A DNA stretch of 22,079 bases, taken from contig DJFP01000306.1 in assembly GCA_002432565.1 (NCBI GenBank), positions 25,717-47,795 of the forward strand. Reading direction: 5' to 3'. The notes under the pieces are model-generated. The model was given only the letters and a program-made list of their open reading frames with translations. It searched no databases and was not told the origin of the DNA. Origin of the DNA: Flavobacteriales bacterium UBA5869. GTDB taxonomy: Bacteria; Bacteroidota; Bacteroidia; Flavobacteriales_D; Crocinitomicaceae. Shown here piece by piece: positions 1-7,096 of the stretch. Positions within the stretch are counted from its first letter, which is position 1. The number at the start of each line of letters is the position of its first letter. A program made the position numbers and the translations under genes.

Positions 1-353
1 TCAAGCATGACATCGTGTAATCCACAAAGCTCTTCATGTGGACATTCGGCACATTCTTCGTAGAAATTCAGACTTACACAAGGCAATAAAGCAATTGGTC
101 CGCCGGTAGCACGGATAATGTTGCTTAAGACAATCTCATCCGGGTGTTTCACCAGGAAATAACCGCCGTTTACCCCCATTTTACTGCCAACCATTCCACC
201 ATTGCGAAGCTGCAGTAAAATTGCTTCCAGGAATTTCCGGGGAATATTCTCTTGTTCTGCGATTGTGGCAATAGACAAATGCTTTTTATCGCGATAAACT
301 TTCGCCAAACATTTCAACGCCTGAATGGCATACTTAGATCTTTTTGGTATCAT
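1..353 (-). CDS. Rrf2/IscR-family transcriptional regulator, partial
   Basis: The N-terminal 117 residues are present; the gene runs off the window at base 1. The start MIPKRSKYAIQALKCLAK matches the usual Rrf2 N-terminus, followed by a winged helix-turn-helix (about residues 8-70, with the wing-like VNGGYFLVKHPDEI). Cysteines at 92, 101, 104 and 110 sit where IscR-type regulators bind a [2Fe-2S] cluster, so an iron-sulfur or redox sensor is likely; many Rrf2 proteins repress or activate Fe-S, cysteine or nitrosative-stress genes. Its target cannot be told from the window. It lies 15 bases after the DUF2490-like gene on the same strand, but carries its own TAnnTTTG box immediately before the start. 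Family assignment is firm; the specific subtype (IscR, CymR, NsrR) is not resolved. Confidence 0.9.
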   Translation of the reverse strand, partial: MIPKRSKYAIQALKCLAKVYRDKKHLSIATIAEQENIPRKFLEAILLQLRNGGMVGSKMGVNGGYFLVKHPDEIVLSNIIRATGGPIALLPCVSLNFYEECAECPHEELCGLHDVML

Positions 354-357
354 AAAA

Positions 358-365
358 CAAATATA
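358..365 (-). promoter_or_regulatory. Bacteroidetes -7 box (TATATTTG) before the Rrf2 gene
   Basis: On the minus strand the bases read TATATTTG, a perfect TAnnTTTG. Only four bases separate it from the ATG, which would make the transcript nearly leaderless. No clear TTTG -33 box was found at the expected distance, so this is tentative. Confidence 0.35.
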
Positions 366-368
366 CTA

Positions 369-1028
369 CTAATTTAATAGGAGTTTATAACTCCCGGAAA
401 CCTGAATAACATGAACATTCCGGATCGCACTATTTTCATTGTTTTGGCAGATATATCCAATTCCCAATTTCCAATGCTTAAATAGCGGCTGCTGGATGGA
501 AACACCGCCTCTCCACTCCCATGGTTTCTTATTTCCGCAGACATAGAACCATTCGTTAAAACAAAGCAACCGGGTCTTGAAATCTGAATGCAACGGATAT
601 GAAAACAGCATCTGAAACCGCAACCGGTACTGATCCTTGGTCAACCCGTCAAAAAACCGAAATTCATTCCGAAACCGAAGTTGAAATTGAATGGCTTTCT
701 TCAGAAAGAATTGTGAGACTTGTAAAAAAGGCCTTATTTCCGTTTCTATAGTTCTTCCTTCATTCCTTTCATGAATAAATCCTGCAATACCGCCACCAAA
801 ACCCGTTCTTTTTGAATTTGCCTGGTAACTGAAAGTATACCTGAATAAACTTTGACGGTGATGATTTAAAAAATTTTCATGACGTCTGTGACCAAGCTCC
901 AAAACATGAGTTTGCCTTTTGTAATCCACCTTCAACTGAGCTAACAGCCAGGCATTACTTGTATTGGAACTCTGATCGAAACAGAAAAGGGAATGAATGG
1001 ATAAAAATCCCAGTGCGATCATTTTCAT
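369..1028 (-). CDS. DUF2490-like outer-membrane/secreted protein
   Basis: A 219-residue protein starting MKMIALGFLSIHSLFCFD, a short hydrophobic signal peptide. The mature part has alternating aromatic and charged strands rich in R, F and Q (for example GHRRHENF, RFRNEFRFF, CFNEWFYV), the pattern of DUF2490 proteins, which are predicted to fold as outer-membrane beta-barrels with an NE pair near the C-terminal strands. Function is unknown. An alternative start at the third codon (1022) is equally possible and would lengthen the very short leader after the upstream TAnnTTTG box. It ends 15 bases before the Rrf2 gene. Family call rests on pattern recognition only. Confidence 0.65.
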   Translation of the reverse strand: MKMIALGFLSIHSLFCFDQSSNTSNAWLLAQLKVDYKRQTHVLELGHRRHENFLNHHRQSLFRYTFSYQANSKRTGFGGGIAGFIHERNEGRTIETEIRPFLQVSQFFLKKAIQFQLRFRNEFRFFDGLTKDQYRLRFQMLFSYPLHSDFKTRLLCFNEWFYVCGNKKPWEWRGGVSIQQPLFKHWKLGIGYICQNNENSAIRNVHVIQVSGSYKLLLN

Positions 1029-1032
1029 GATG

Positions 1033-1040
1033 CAAATCTA
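1033..1040 (-). promoter_or_regulatory. Bacteroidetes -7 box (TAGATTTG) before the DUF2490-like gene
   Basis: The minus strand reads TAGATTTG, a perfect TAnnTTTG, four bases before the ATG at 1028. No convincing -33 TTTG. If used, transcription would begin at or next to the start codon, or translation starts at the downstream ATG at 1022-1024. Confidence 0.35.
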
Positions 1041-1083
1041 AAAGAGATTTTAATATCCTACATAGTCTATAGAATAAAAAGAT

Positions 1084-1857
1084 TTATTTCTCTAATTCGC
1101 TCGTCACTAATTGATATTTTCCTTTAACTACCGGACGCGGAAAAGCATTGAAATGCCACCATTCCGTTGGGATATTTGAGAATCCCTGGCTTTTTAAGGC
1201 TCGTCTCAATAATTTCCGGTTATCAATCTGATGCTGTGTAATTTCTCCGCTTGCAAGGAATTCGGATTCCAGAGAAGGATAAGCAATTTTTCGGATATCG
1301 TCGTAGCCTGCCCCCATATCCAAAGGCTTTCTTTTGGAATTGCAGATCGTCAAATCTACTGCTGCACCATAATTATGGACACTCCCGTTCCTTGGGTTGC
1401 TTACAAATTTCCCCCTTTCAAAAGCCGGAATAGTGTCCAGCGCATTCCACATTTCCCATTGAACACTCAAAGGGCGCAGTGCATCATAAACCAACAAATG
1501 ATAATCGGAATCCCTTCCAGTGAGGTATTCCTGTGACTTTGCCAGTCTTCTCGCTATATCGATCTGAACATAAGGCTTTTTCAAAGTATCGTACAAAATG
1601 CGGTGCATGAAATTATCTTCGGTTGCGTATTTCAATTCCCACCAAATATTTTTGTTGAAATGATCTACACTTACCAGTGTATCTCCCTTGTGAATCAGAA
1701 TACTCATTCCCGGTCCCGGATCTTCCGATTTTTCCAGAGGCACCAAATCACCTTGCATTTTTACCTCCTCTTCTTTTATTTTAGATTTGGTTTCAACTGA
1801 TTCCGCACAGCCAACTGCCAGGAATGCGCCAAGAAATAAAAATCGGATTGCTTTCAT
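1084..1857 (-). CDS. ddpX: D-alanyl-D-alanine dipeptidase (VanX/DdpX, peptidase M15D), lipoprotein
   Basis: Zinc dipeptidase of the VanX/DdpX family that hydrolyses D-Ala-D-Ala, here most likely acting in the envelope. The zinc and catalytic set is complete: Arg128 (YDALRP), His161 and Asp168 (SVHNYGAAVDLTI, the SxHxxGxAxD motif), Glu232 and His235 (EWWHF). I chose the start at 1857 because MKAIRFLFLGAFLAVGCAES is a classic lipoprotein signal with lipobox AVGC (Cys17); the longer frame to 1896 adds an unlikely polar extension. The mature protein is 257 minus 16 residues, normal for the family plus a linker of about 40 charged residues. It is divergent from the aminotransferase gene. No vanHA-like genes are nearby, so a housekeeping peptidoglycan-recycling role is more likely than glycopeptide resistance. 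Confidence 0.9.
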   Translation of the reverse strand: MKAIRFLFLGAFLAVGCAESVETKSKIKEEEVKMQGDLVPLEKSEDPGPGMSILIHKGDTLVSVDHFNKNIWWELKYATEDNFMHRILYDTLKKPYVQIDIARRLAKSQEYLTGRDSDYHLLVYDALRPLSVQWEMWNALDTIPAFERGKFVSNPRNGSVHNYGAAVDLTICNSKRKPLDMGAGYDDIRKIAYPSLESEFLASGEITQHQIDNRKLLRRALKSQGFSNIPTEWWHFNAFPRPVVKGKYQLVTSELEK

Positions 1858-1867
1858 GGATGTAAAA

Positions 1868-1886
1868 ATCAGCTTTTTTTGCTGAT
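1868..1886. repeat. Small inverted repeat in divergent promoter region
   Basis: ATCAGC and GCTGAT flank a seven-T loop, overlapping the -33 box of the aminotransferase promoter and lying just upstream of the dipeptidase start. It could be an operator or a weak hairpin; nothing else supports either. Confidence 0.4.
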
Positions 1887-1910
1887 ATCTCAACATTTAC
1901 TGTACTTTTG
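1878..1910 (+). promoter_or_regulatory. Promoter of the aminotransferase gene
   Basis: TTTG at 1878-1881 and TACTTTTG at 1903-1910 are separated by 21 bases, a good match to the Bacteroidetes -33 TTTG / -7 TAnnTTTG promoter. The ATG at 1935 follows 24 bases after the -7 box. It would drive the aminotransferase and the abutting CorC-like gene. Confidence 0.65.
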
Positions 1911-1934
1911 TTCTCTTCAAAATAAAGAAAAGAA

Positions 1935-3134
1935 ATGCCAAAAATTGCCCAAAAAGCCATTGACATGCCAGCATCGCCGATTCGTAAATTGGTTCCATAT
2001 GCCGAAAAAGCTAAAAAAGCCGGTAAAACTGTTTATCATTTAAATATCGGTCAGCCGGATATCGAAACTCCCCAGGTAGCTTTAGATGCTATTCGCAATT
2101 TTGACCATAAAGTTATTGAATACAGCCACTCTGCAGGGTTTGAATCTTACAGAACCAAATTGGCTGAAACGTATAGAAAAGGTGGCCTTCCCGTAAATAC
2201 GGAGGACATCATTATTACAACCGGTGGATCCGAAGCATTGATTTTCGGGTTCATGACAACTTGTAACCCGGGAGATGAAGTAATCATTCCCGAACCGTTT
2301 TATGCAAACTACAATGGTTTTGCCGTTACCGCAGGTTTAACAGTTGTTCCGGTTGCATCTACTATCGAAACAGGGTTTGCCCTGCCTCCGGTTTCTGAGA
2401 TCGAAGCAAAGATCACTGCAAAAACAAAAGCAATTGTTATCTGTAATCCGGGAAATCCAACCGGTTATTTGTACAGCAAAGAAGAACTGGAACAATTGCG
2501 CGATATCGTTAAGAAACATGACCTGTTCTTATTTGCAGATGAAGTTTACCGCGAGTTCTGTTACGACGGGGCACAGCCTTTTTCTGTTCTGAATTTGGAG
2601 GGAATTGAAAACAACGTGATTATGATCGACTCCGTTTCCAAGCGTTACTCCATGTGTGGAGCTCGTATCGGGGCAATGGTTTCTAAGAATAAGGAAGTAA
2701 TGGATGCTGCGTTGAAATTCGGTCAGGCAAGACTTTCTCCACCGACTGTTGACCAGGTTGCTTCCGAAGCAGCTTTAAATACTCCTCAATCTTATTTCGA
2801 TGACGTTGTTTCCGAGTACGTACAGCGCAGAAATATCATGGTTGACGGATTGAACAGCATCCCGGGTGTATTTTGCCCGAAACCAAGCGGAGCATTCTAC
2901 TGCGTGGCTAAATTCCCGGTCGACAATGCAGAAAAATTCTGTCAGTGGCTTTTGGAAGAATTTGAATACGAAGGTCAGACAGTAATGATGGCACCGGCAA
3001 ACGGATTCTACTCGACACCGGGAGCAGGATTGCAGGAAGCACGTATTGCTTATGTATTGAATCAGGATTCATTGAAAAAAGCAGTTGTTTGTTTGGAAAA
3101 AGCTTTGGAAATTTATCCAGGAACAATCAGGTAA
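1935..3134 (+). CDS. PLP-dependent aminotransferase, class I/II (aspartate aminotransferase-like)
   Basis: Fold-type I aminotransferase of 399 residues, the normal length. Seen in order: substrate-arm GQPDIETP (39-46), the PLP phosphate loop GGSEAL (97-102), stacking aromatic in EPFYANY (120-126), NPGNPTG (171-177), the ring-nitrogen Asp202 in ADEVY, the Schiff-base Lys236 in SVSKRYSMCGARIG, and the carboxylate-binding Arg370 in EARIAY. This set fits an aspartate/aromatic or general amino-acid aminotransferase of subgroup I; the exact substrates cannot be read from the sequence. Its TAA is followed directly by the ATG of the next gene with no gap, so the two are almost surely co-transcribed, although no functional link is obvious. 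Confidence 0.92.
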   Translation: MPKIAQKAIDMPASPIRKLVPYAEKAKKAGKTVYHLNIGQPDIETPQVALDAIRNFDHKVIEYSHSAGFESYRTKLAETYRKGGLPVNTEDIIITTGGSEALIFGFMTTCNPGDEVIIPEPFYANYNGFAVTAGLTVVPVASTIETGFALPPVSEIEAKITAKTKAIVICNPGNPTGYLYSKEELEQLRDIVKKHDLFLFADEVYREFCYDGAQPFSVLNLEGIENNVIMIDSVSKRYSMCGARIGAMVSKNKEVMDAALKFGQARLSPPTVDQVASEAALNTPQSYFDDVVSEYVQRRNIMVDGLNSIPGVFCPKPSGAFYCVAKFPVDNAEKFCQWLLEEFEYEGQTVMMAPANGFYSTPGAGLQEARIAYVLNQDSLKKAVVCLEKALEIYPGTIR

Positions 3135-4415
3135 ATGGAATTACTCATAATCCTCTTTTTAATTATCCTGAACGGGGTTTTCTCAATGGCTGAGATCGCT
3201 ACGGTCTCTGCCAGGAAATCCAAATTGGATGTAGCCGCGAAAAGAGGTGACAAAAGTGCTAAACTGGTTCTCGAAACCATGAATTCGCCGAATAAGTTTC
3301 TTTCGACGGTACAAATTGGTATTACCCTGATCGGGATTTTAACCGGTATTTTCTCGGGAGAAAAAATGACCTCGGATATTCAGGGCTTTTATATGAAATT
3401 TGCAGCCCTCAAACCGTATGCACATTTCCTGGCTGTAACTTCAGTTGTAGTTATCATTACTTTTTTCTCGCTTGTACTGGGCGAATTGGTTCCTAAACGA
3501 ATCGGTTTGACAAACCCGGAGGCAATTGCCAAAACGATGGCCCGGCCGATGCTGATCATTTCGAAAATCACCGCGCCGTTTGTTTGGTTATTGACGGTAA
3601 CTTCCGATCTATTGCTTAAAATCCTTCGTGTTAAGCAGTCTTCCGATGGAAAAGTAACGGAAGAAGAAATTAAGGCAATCATCCAGGAAGGTACCGAAGG
3701 TGGTGAAGTCCAGGAAATCGAACAGGATATTGTGGAGCGTGTTTTCCACCTTGGAGACCGCAATGTCAGTTCTTTGATGACCCATCGAAACGATGTGATC
3801 TTTATCGATATTAACGATACGAAAGATGAAGTACGCGAACAGGTCGAAAAAGAAATGCACTCGGTATACCCGATTTTTGATGATGAACGCGAACATGTAC
3901 TGGGAGTTGTTTTGCTGAAGGACTTGTTCCGCACAATTAACAACCAGGATTTCAGTCTGAAGAGCTTGATGCTGAAACCGCAATTCTTACTGGAGAATAT
4001 TTCGGCATATGAAGCATTGGTGCATTTCAAAGAAACACGAACTCATTACGGGATCATTACCGACGAATTCGGGCAGGTTCAGGGAATTGTCACACTAAAT
4101 GACCTTCTTCAGGCACTGGTGGGTGATTTTCATGAATTTTATTCGGAGGAATTCGAATTTATCCAACGTGAAGACGGATCCTGGTTAATCGACGGTCAGT
4201 ATCCCATTGCCGAATTTTTCCGCCAGTTTGGATTGGAAGACAATTCTTCGGAGTTGAATTTCACTACTATCGGAGGATTGGTATTGAATGAGTTGAGAAG
4301 TTTCCCGACTACAGGGCAGAAATTCCATTGGCTGAATTTTGAGATCGAAGTAGTTGACATGGATGGGGCACGGATTGATAAGCTGATCATTCGGGAAATT
4401 GAAGCAGAAGACTAA
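3135..4415 (+). CDS. CNNM/CBS/CorC transporter-associated membrane protein (HlyC/CorC family)
   Basis: Integral membrane protein of 426 residues with the full family architecture: an N-terminal CNNM (DUF21) domain with hydrophobic segments at about 1-18, 58-75, 98-118 and 138-165, including the hallmark GELVPKRIGLTNPE (116-129); a CBS-domain pair at about 205-330, with SLMTHRNDVIFID and YGIITDEFGQVQGIVTLNDLL; and a C-terminal CorC_HlyC domain at about 345-423 ending in IDKLIIR. Homologues act in magnesium or cobalt efflux, and CBS pairs bind adenine nucleotides; older names call them hemolysins, which is not supported here. It begins on the base after the aminotransferase stop, so translation is probably coupled. 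Confidence 0.92.
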   Translation: MELLIILFLIILNGVFSMAEIATVSARKSKLDVAAKRGDKSAKLVLETMNSPNKFLSTVQIGITLIGILTGIFSGEKMTSDIQGFYMKFAALKPYAHFLAVTSVVVIITFFSLVLGELVPKRIGLTNPEAIAKTMARPMLIISKITAPFVWLLTVTSDLLLKILRVKQSSDGKVTEEEIKAIIQEGTEGGEVQEIEQDIVERVFHLGDRNVSSLMTHRNDVIFIDINDTKDEVREQVEKEMHSVYPIFDDEREHVLGVVLLKDLFRTINNQDFSLKSLMLKPQFLLENISAYEALVHFKETRTHYGIITDEFGQVQGIVTLNDLLQALVGDFHEFYSEEFEFIQREDGSWLIDGQYPIAEFFRQFGLEDNSSELNFTTIGGLVLNELRSFPTTGQKFHWLNFEIEVVDMDGARIDKLIIREIEAED

Positions 4416-4603
4416 TTAATTACGAATTCCTGATTCCAAGTTTCGAATTGTTTTTAATGCTATTCAGAAGGCTGATTAATCACCCTATGAAAAATCTTAT
4501 CATTCGTAATTCGGCCCTCGTAATTCGTAATTATCACTCAAGTTGTTACTTTTTGAAAAACGTGCATTTCGTATGCGTGTAAAGGGAAATATACACAAAA
4601 CAA

Positions 4604-4619
4604 TCCCGAAGAATCGGGA
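4604..4619. repeat. Short hairpin
   Basis: TCCCGA and TCGGGA with a four-base loop, upstream of the strong terminator; it may add to termination after the CorC-like gene or belong to the same repeat cluster. Confidence 0.45.
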
Positions 4620-4643
4620 CAAGTTGTTGTAGGAATACGACAG

Positions 4644-4672
4644 AACTCCCGGCGGCAACCGGGAGTTTTTTG
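4644..4672 (+). terminator. Rho-independent terminator
   Basis: AACTCCCGG at 4644-4652 pairs perfectly with CCGGGAGTT at 4659-4667 around a six-base loop, followed by a run of T. It would end transcription from the aminotransferase/CorC operon, though it lies about 230 bases beyond the stop. Confidence 0.8.
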
Positions 4673-4680
4673 TTTCGGGA

Positions 4681-4751
4681 CTTCGACTCCGCTCAGTCAC
4701 CGAAACCTTCTTTTTGATGTTTATTGGGAAGGTGGCTGAGCGGAGTCGAAG
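4681..4751. repeat. Long inverted repeat, probable interspersed palindromic element
   Basis: Left arm 4681-4701 and right arm 4731-4751 are 21 bases each and complementary except one position, which becomes a G-U pair in RNA. The arm core is CTTCGACTCCGCTCAG. The loop is 29 bases. From memory, very similar arms recur in intergenic regions of flavobacterial genomes, as REP-like elements do; only one copy is visible here. Confidence 0.8.
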
Positions 4752-4802
4752 CCACATTTGAACCTATTCAATCCCCGGTTGTATTCCTTTCCAAACAACA
4801 AC

Positions 4803-5351
4803 ATGCATCGAATTCTTACAATCTTTTTTGCCGGATTTACATTCTTGGCAACTTCCCAAACACCTTTAATTGCTCATAAAAGTCATTCAGGAACTGCAGC
4901 TGATTTTTCCAACGAAGCTTTTGGAAATTTCGGAATTCCCAGTAGGAAAATGATCCAGATTGTCTACGTGAACGATTCCACTGCTTTAAACGTCTATACC
5001 CGATTCGGCCATGAATTCGAAGCTGATACCATTCATTCACGTATCAACTATAACCTGAATATTGATTCTATAAAAACAGGAGTGCCATATCTGCGCAACG
5101 TCGAATATGTCAACTTTAAACATTCTCCCAAATCGGCAAAATCAAAAATTCCTGAGAAAGGGGTGAAATTAGAAAACAGCAAAAATATCGAAGCAAATCC
5201 TATGGAACAAGCAAATCCGTTGACTGCCCCCACTCCTTCCAAAAAGAAAAAGAAATCTTACTTATTGTTCCTCTTCGGAATTACAGGCGGCGGAATGCTG
5301 TTGATGAAATTATTCAGTCAATCAAAATCAAAACAATCTATTGCTTCATGT
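4803..5351 (+). repeat. Tandem gene unit, copy 1
   Basis: First 183 codons of the duplicated gene. Bases 4869-4893 match 5418-5442 in copy 2 at 24 of 25 positions, exactly 549 bases apart. It ends GCT TCA TGT, where copy 2 ends GCT TCA TGA. Confidence 0.85.
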
Positions 5352-5900
5352 ATGAAAGCACTATTTATCATTTGTGTTTGCTTAACAGCTTCCCTTTCTC
5401 AAGCTCAAACAGCCATTATTGCTCATAAAAGTCATTCGGGAAGAGCTATTGATTTCTTTATTGACCCGAACACTAATTTCGGAGAACCCGGTCCGCAATT
5501 GATTCAAATCGTTCGATTGAATGATTCCACTTATATTGAGGTTTATCATTCATTTTCGGGAATGACTTACCACGACACTATTCGTAAACACAGAAAGATC
5601 AGTACTTACCGTGAAGATGTCGACTCTATCTATCAACAGGAATATTATAAACATGTCGAATACATCAACCTGAAGAATACCGCAGATACCGGACGGGTCA
5701 AAGCTCCTAGCCTGCAATTAAAACAGATACTAAAAAACACGGAATTTAACCCGCAAGAATCTGAATACAAACCTGTACAGGAACCAAATCCCAAAAAGAA
5801 GAAAAAATCTTATCTCCTGTTCCTTTTCGGGATAACCGGAGGCGGGTTGTTGATGCTGCGTTTGCTTAACCGGCTGTTTTCACCTCAAATCGCTTCATGA
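4803..5900 (+). CDS. Uncharacterised tandemly duplicated secreted/membrane protein (two fused 182-residue units)
   Basis: No known family recognised. The start at 4803 gives the signal peptide MHRILTIFFAGFTFLATSQ; the frame is open 15 codons further upstream but without a signal. The 365-residue product is two copies of one unit. Each has a signal peptide, then IAHKSHSG (residues 23-30 and 206-213), a strand-rich domain with IQIV-LNDST-like and VEYxN motifs, a polar linker, a KKKKK stretch, and the hydrophobic tail SYLLFLFGITGGG (152-164 and 336-348). An internal signal peptide, MKALFIICVCLTASLSQAQT, starts at residue 184. Each unit occupies exactly 549 bases. A Cys codon (5349-5351) stands in copy 1 where copy 2 has its stop. 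The product could be a single membrane protein or be cut after the internal signal. The gene overlaps the next one by ATGA. Confidence 0.75.
   Translation: MHRILTIFFAGFTFLATSQTPLIAHKSHSGTAADFSNEAFGNFGIPSRKMIQIVYVNDSTALNVYTRFGHEFEADTIHSRINYNLNIDSIKTGVPYLRNVEYVNFKHSPKSAKSKIPEKGVKLENSKNIEANPMEQANPLTAPTPSKKKKKSYLLFLFGITGGGMLLMKLFSQSKSKQSIASCMKALFIICVCLTASLSQAQTAIIAHKSHSGRAIDFFIDPNTNFGEPGPQLIQIVRLNDSTYIEVYHSFSGMTYHDTIRKHRKISTYREDVDSIYQQEYYKHVEYINLKNTADTGRVKAPSLQLKQILKNTEFNPQESEYKPVQEPNPKKKKKSYLLFLFGITGGGLLMLRLLNRLFSPQIAS
5352..5900 (+). repeat. Tandem gene unit, copy 2
   Basis: Second unit, 182 codons plus stop, beginning ATGAAAGCA at 5352, the same seven bases (ATGAAAG) that begin the downstream gene at 5897. 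An internal translation start here would give a complete stand-alone copy with its own signal peptide. Confidence 0.85.
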
Positions 5901-6985
5901 AAGAACACCTGAAAATCAGTTTTATAGGAATTGCTGTTTGGTGGACACTCCTCCTTCCTTTCGATTATTCGCTTTTCGATTGGATCTTTAAGGCCGTTCA
6001 AAAACCTTTCATTGGTTTGTTGAAGAGAATGGATTCCGAACTAATTTTTGAGACAGATACGTATGGAACATACGTATTGATTGCACTGAGCTTACTGCTG
6101 GGAGTTTTTTCTTCTCCGATCGTTCATTGGATCTGTTCGAAGTGGAAATTACACCCAACGGAACTTTTGAAAACAGTTCTTGCTGCTATCCTGTTTTTCT
6201 TCCTGTTCAAATACGGCTGGGACAAAATCATTAAAGTACAGTTTTACATGCCGGAACCCAATACCTTATTCACTCCTTTTGGAAAACTGTCTAAAGACAT
6301 CGCCTACTGGTCACTGGTCGGAAGCTCCTACTCTTACACCGTTTCTTTAGGAATTATTGAAGTAATTGCCGCGTTGCTCCTGTTATTCAAACGGACACAA
6401 TTCCTGGCATCACTGCTTGCTGTTGTTATCTTCGGGCAGGTTGTGCTGATCAATTTTTCCTTCGACATCTCGGTGAAGTTGTTGTCAGGATCGCTGCTTC
6501 TGTTCAGCATTGTTTACAGTTTGTGTTTCACGCAAAATTGGAGCGGTTTATTTGGGCTCGGAGCTGAAAGAATCCGTTATAACAACACTCTTAGACATCG
6601 AATCATCCGGTTGATTTTTGCAGGACTAATCATTGCCGAAAGTATTTTCCCTTCGTTGGTAAGCGGAAACCTGAATGATGACAAGTACCCGAGGCTGGCA
6701 CATCACGGAGCATACCGGATTTACGGAAGCCCGGAAGTGAAACATTTGTTCATACACCGCCGGCATTATCTCATTCTACAATCCAAAAATGATGTTTTCA
6801 CAGATTACAGGATAGATACACATGTTTCCCATCAATACACGGCCAGCCAGCGTAATATCATTTGTGACTGGAGAAAAAACCAGGTCATTATGGGCACCGA
6901 TACCTTCCGGATTGAAAAAATACCTTTTAATAAATTGCCGATCCTGCAAGAAAGTTTTCATACATTTTCAGATGAATTCCACTAA
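5897..6985 (+). CDS. DoxX-like polytopic membrane protein
   Basis: A 362-residue inner-membrane protein with about seven or eight hydrophobic segments (near residues 8-24, 58-78, 92-106, 142-163, 168-190, 193-210, 236-252). The middle part, KYGWDKIIKVQFYMPEPNTLFTP followed by EVIAALLLLFKRT and INFSFDISVKLLS, resembles DoxX-like/DoxD membrane proteins of Bacteroidetes. A C-terminal soluble tail of about 110 residues follows the last segment (HHGAYRIYGSPEVKHLFIHRRHY). The biochemical function is unknown. Its ATG overlaps the stop of the duplicated gene (ATGA), implying coupled translation and a shared role in the envelope. The family call is from pattern memory and should be taken as tentative. 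Confidence 0.6.
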   Translation: MKEHLKISFIGIAVWWTLLLPFDYSLFDWIFKAVQKPFIGLLKRMDSELIFETDTYGTYVLIALSLLLGVFSSPIVHWICSKWKLHPTELLKTVLAAILFFFLFKYGWDKIIKVQFYMPEPNTLFTPFGKLSKDIAYWSLVGSSYSYTVSLGIIEVIAALLLLFKRTQFLASLLAVVIFGQVVLINFSFDISVKLLSGSLLLFSIVYSLCFTQNWSGLFGLGAERIRYNNTLRHRIIRLIFAGLIIAESIFPSLVSGNLNDDKYPRLAHHGAYRIYGSPEVKHLFIHRRHYLILQSKNDVFTDYRIDTHVSHQYTASQRNIICDWRKNQVIMGTDTFRIEKIPFNKLPILQESFHTFSDEFH

Positions 6986-7064
6986 GAACTCCGGTTTAAT
7001 CAAACTTCTTGAGATCATGTGAAAGTTTTATCCGGATAAAATTCCCATGGTATCATTTTTTCCT

Positions 7065-7072
7065 TACTTTTG
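7065..7072 (+). promoter_or_regulatory. -7 box (TACTTTTG) of the response-regulator gene
   Basis: Perfect TAnnTTTG 24 bases before the ATG at 7097, the same sequence and spacing as at the aminotransferase promoter. No exact TTTG -33 box was found. Confidence 0.5.
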
Positions 7073-7096
7073 TCTTGTTTAAAATTAATCTAAATA

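Larger units (their letters stand above)
4416..4802. other. Gene-free palindrome-rich intergenic region
   Basis: I find no credible gene here. It holds an inverted pair AATTACGAATT (4418-4428) / AATTCGTAATT (4522-4532), a small hairpin TCCCGA-n4-TCGGGA (4604-4619), a strong terminator (4644-4672) and a 21-bp inverted repeat (4681-4751). An 85-codon open frame on the minus strand only reads through these repeats. A weak promoter-like CACATTTG lies at 4753-4760, one mismatch from TAnnTTTG. Confidence 0.7.

Noticed and set aside
3389..4030. 213-codon minus-strand frame
   Set aside because: Antisense to the CNNM/CBS protein and very rich in Ser and Arg, as expected for a shadow frame.
4644..4751. 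CRISPR-like repeat array
   Set aside because: The palindromes differ in sequence and are not regularly spaced direct repeats, and no cas gene is present.
4500..4757. 85-codon open frame on the minus strand
   Set aside because: It reads through the terminator and the long inverted repeat, has no signal or family resemblance, and its composition follows the palindromes.
4758..4802. Upstream extension of the duplicated gene to the ATG at 4758
   Set aside because: It would place 15 polar residues ahead of a perfect signal peptide, and the second copy begins exactly at its signal peptide, supporting 4803.
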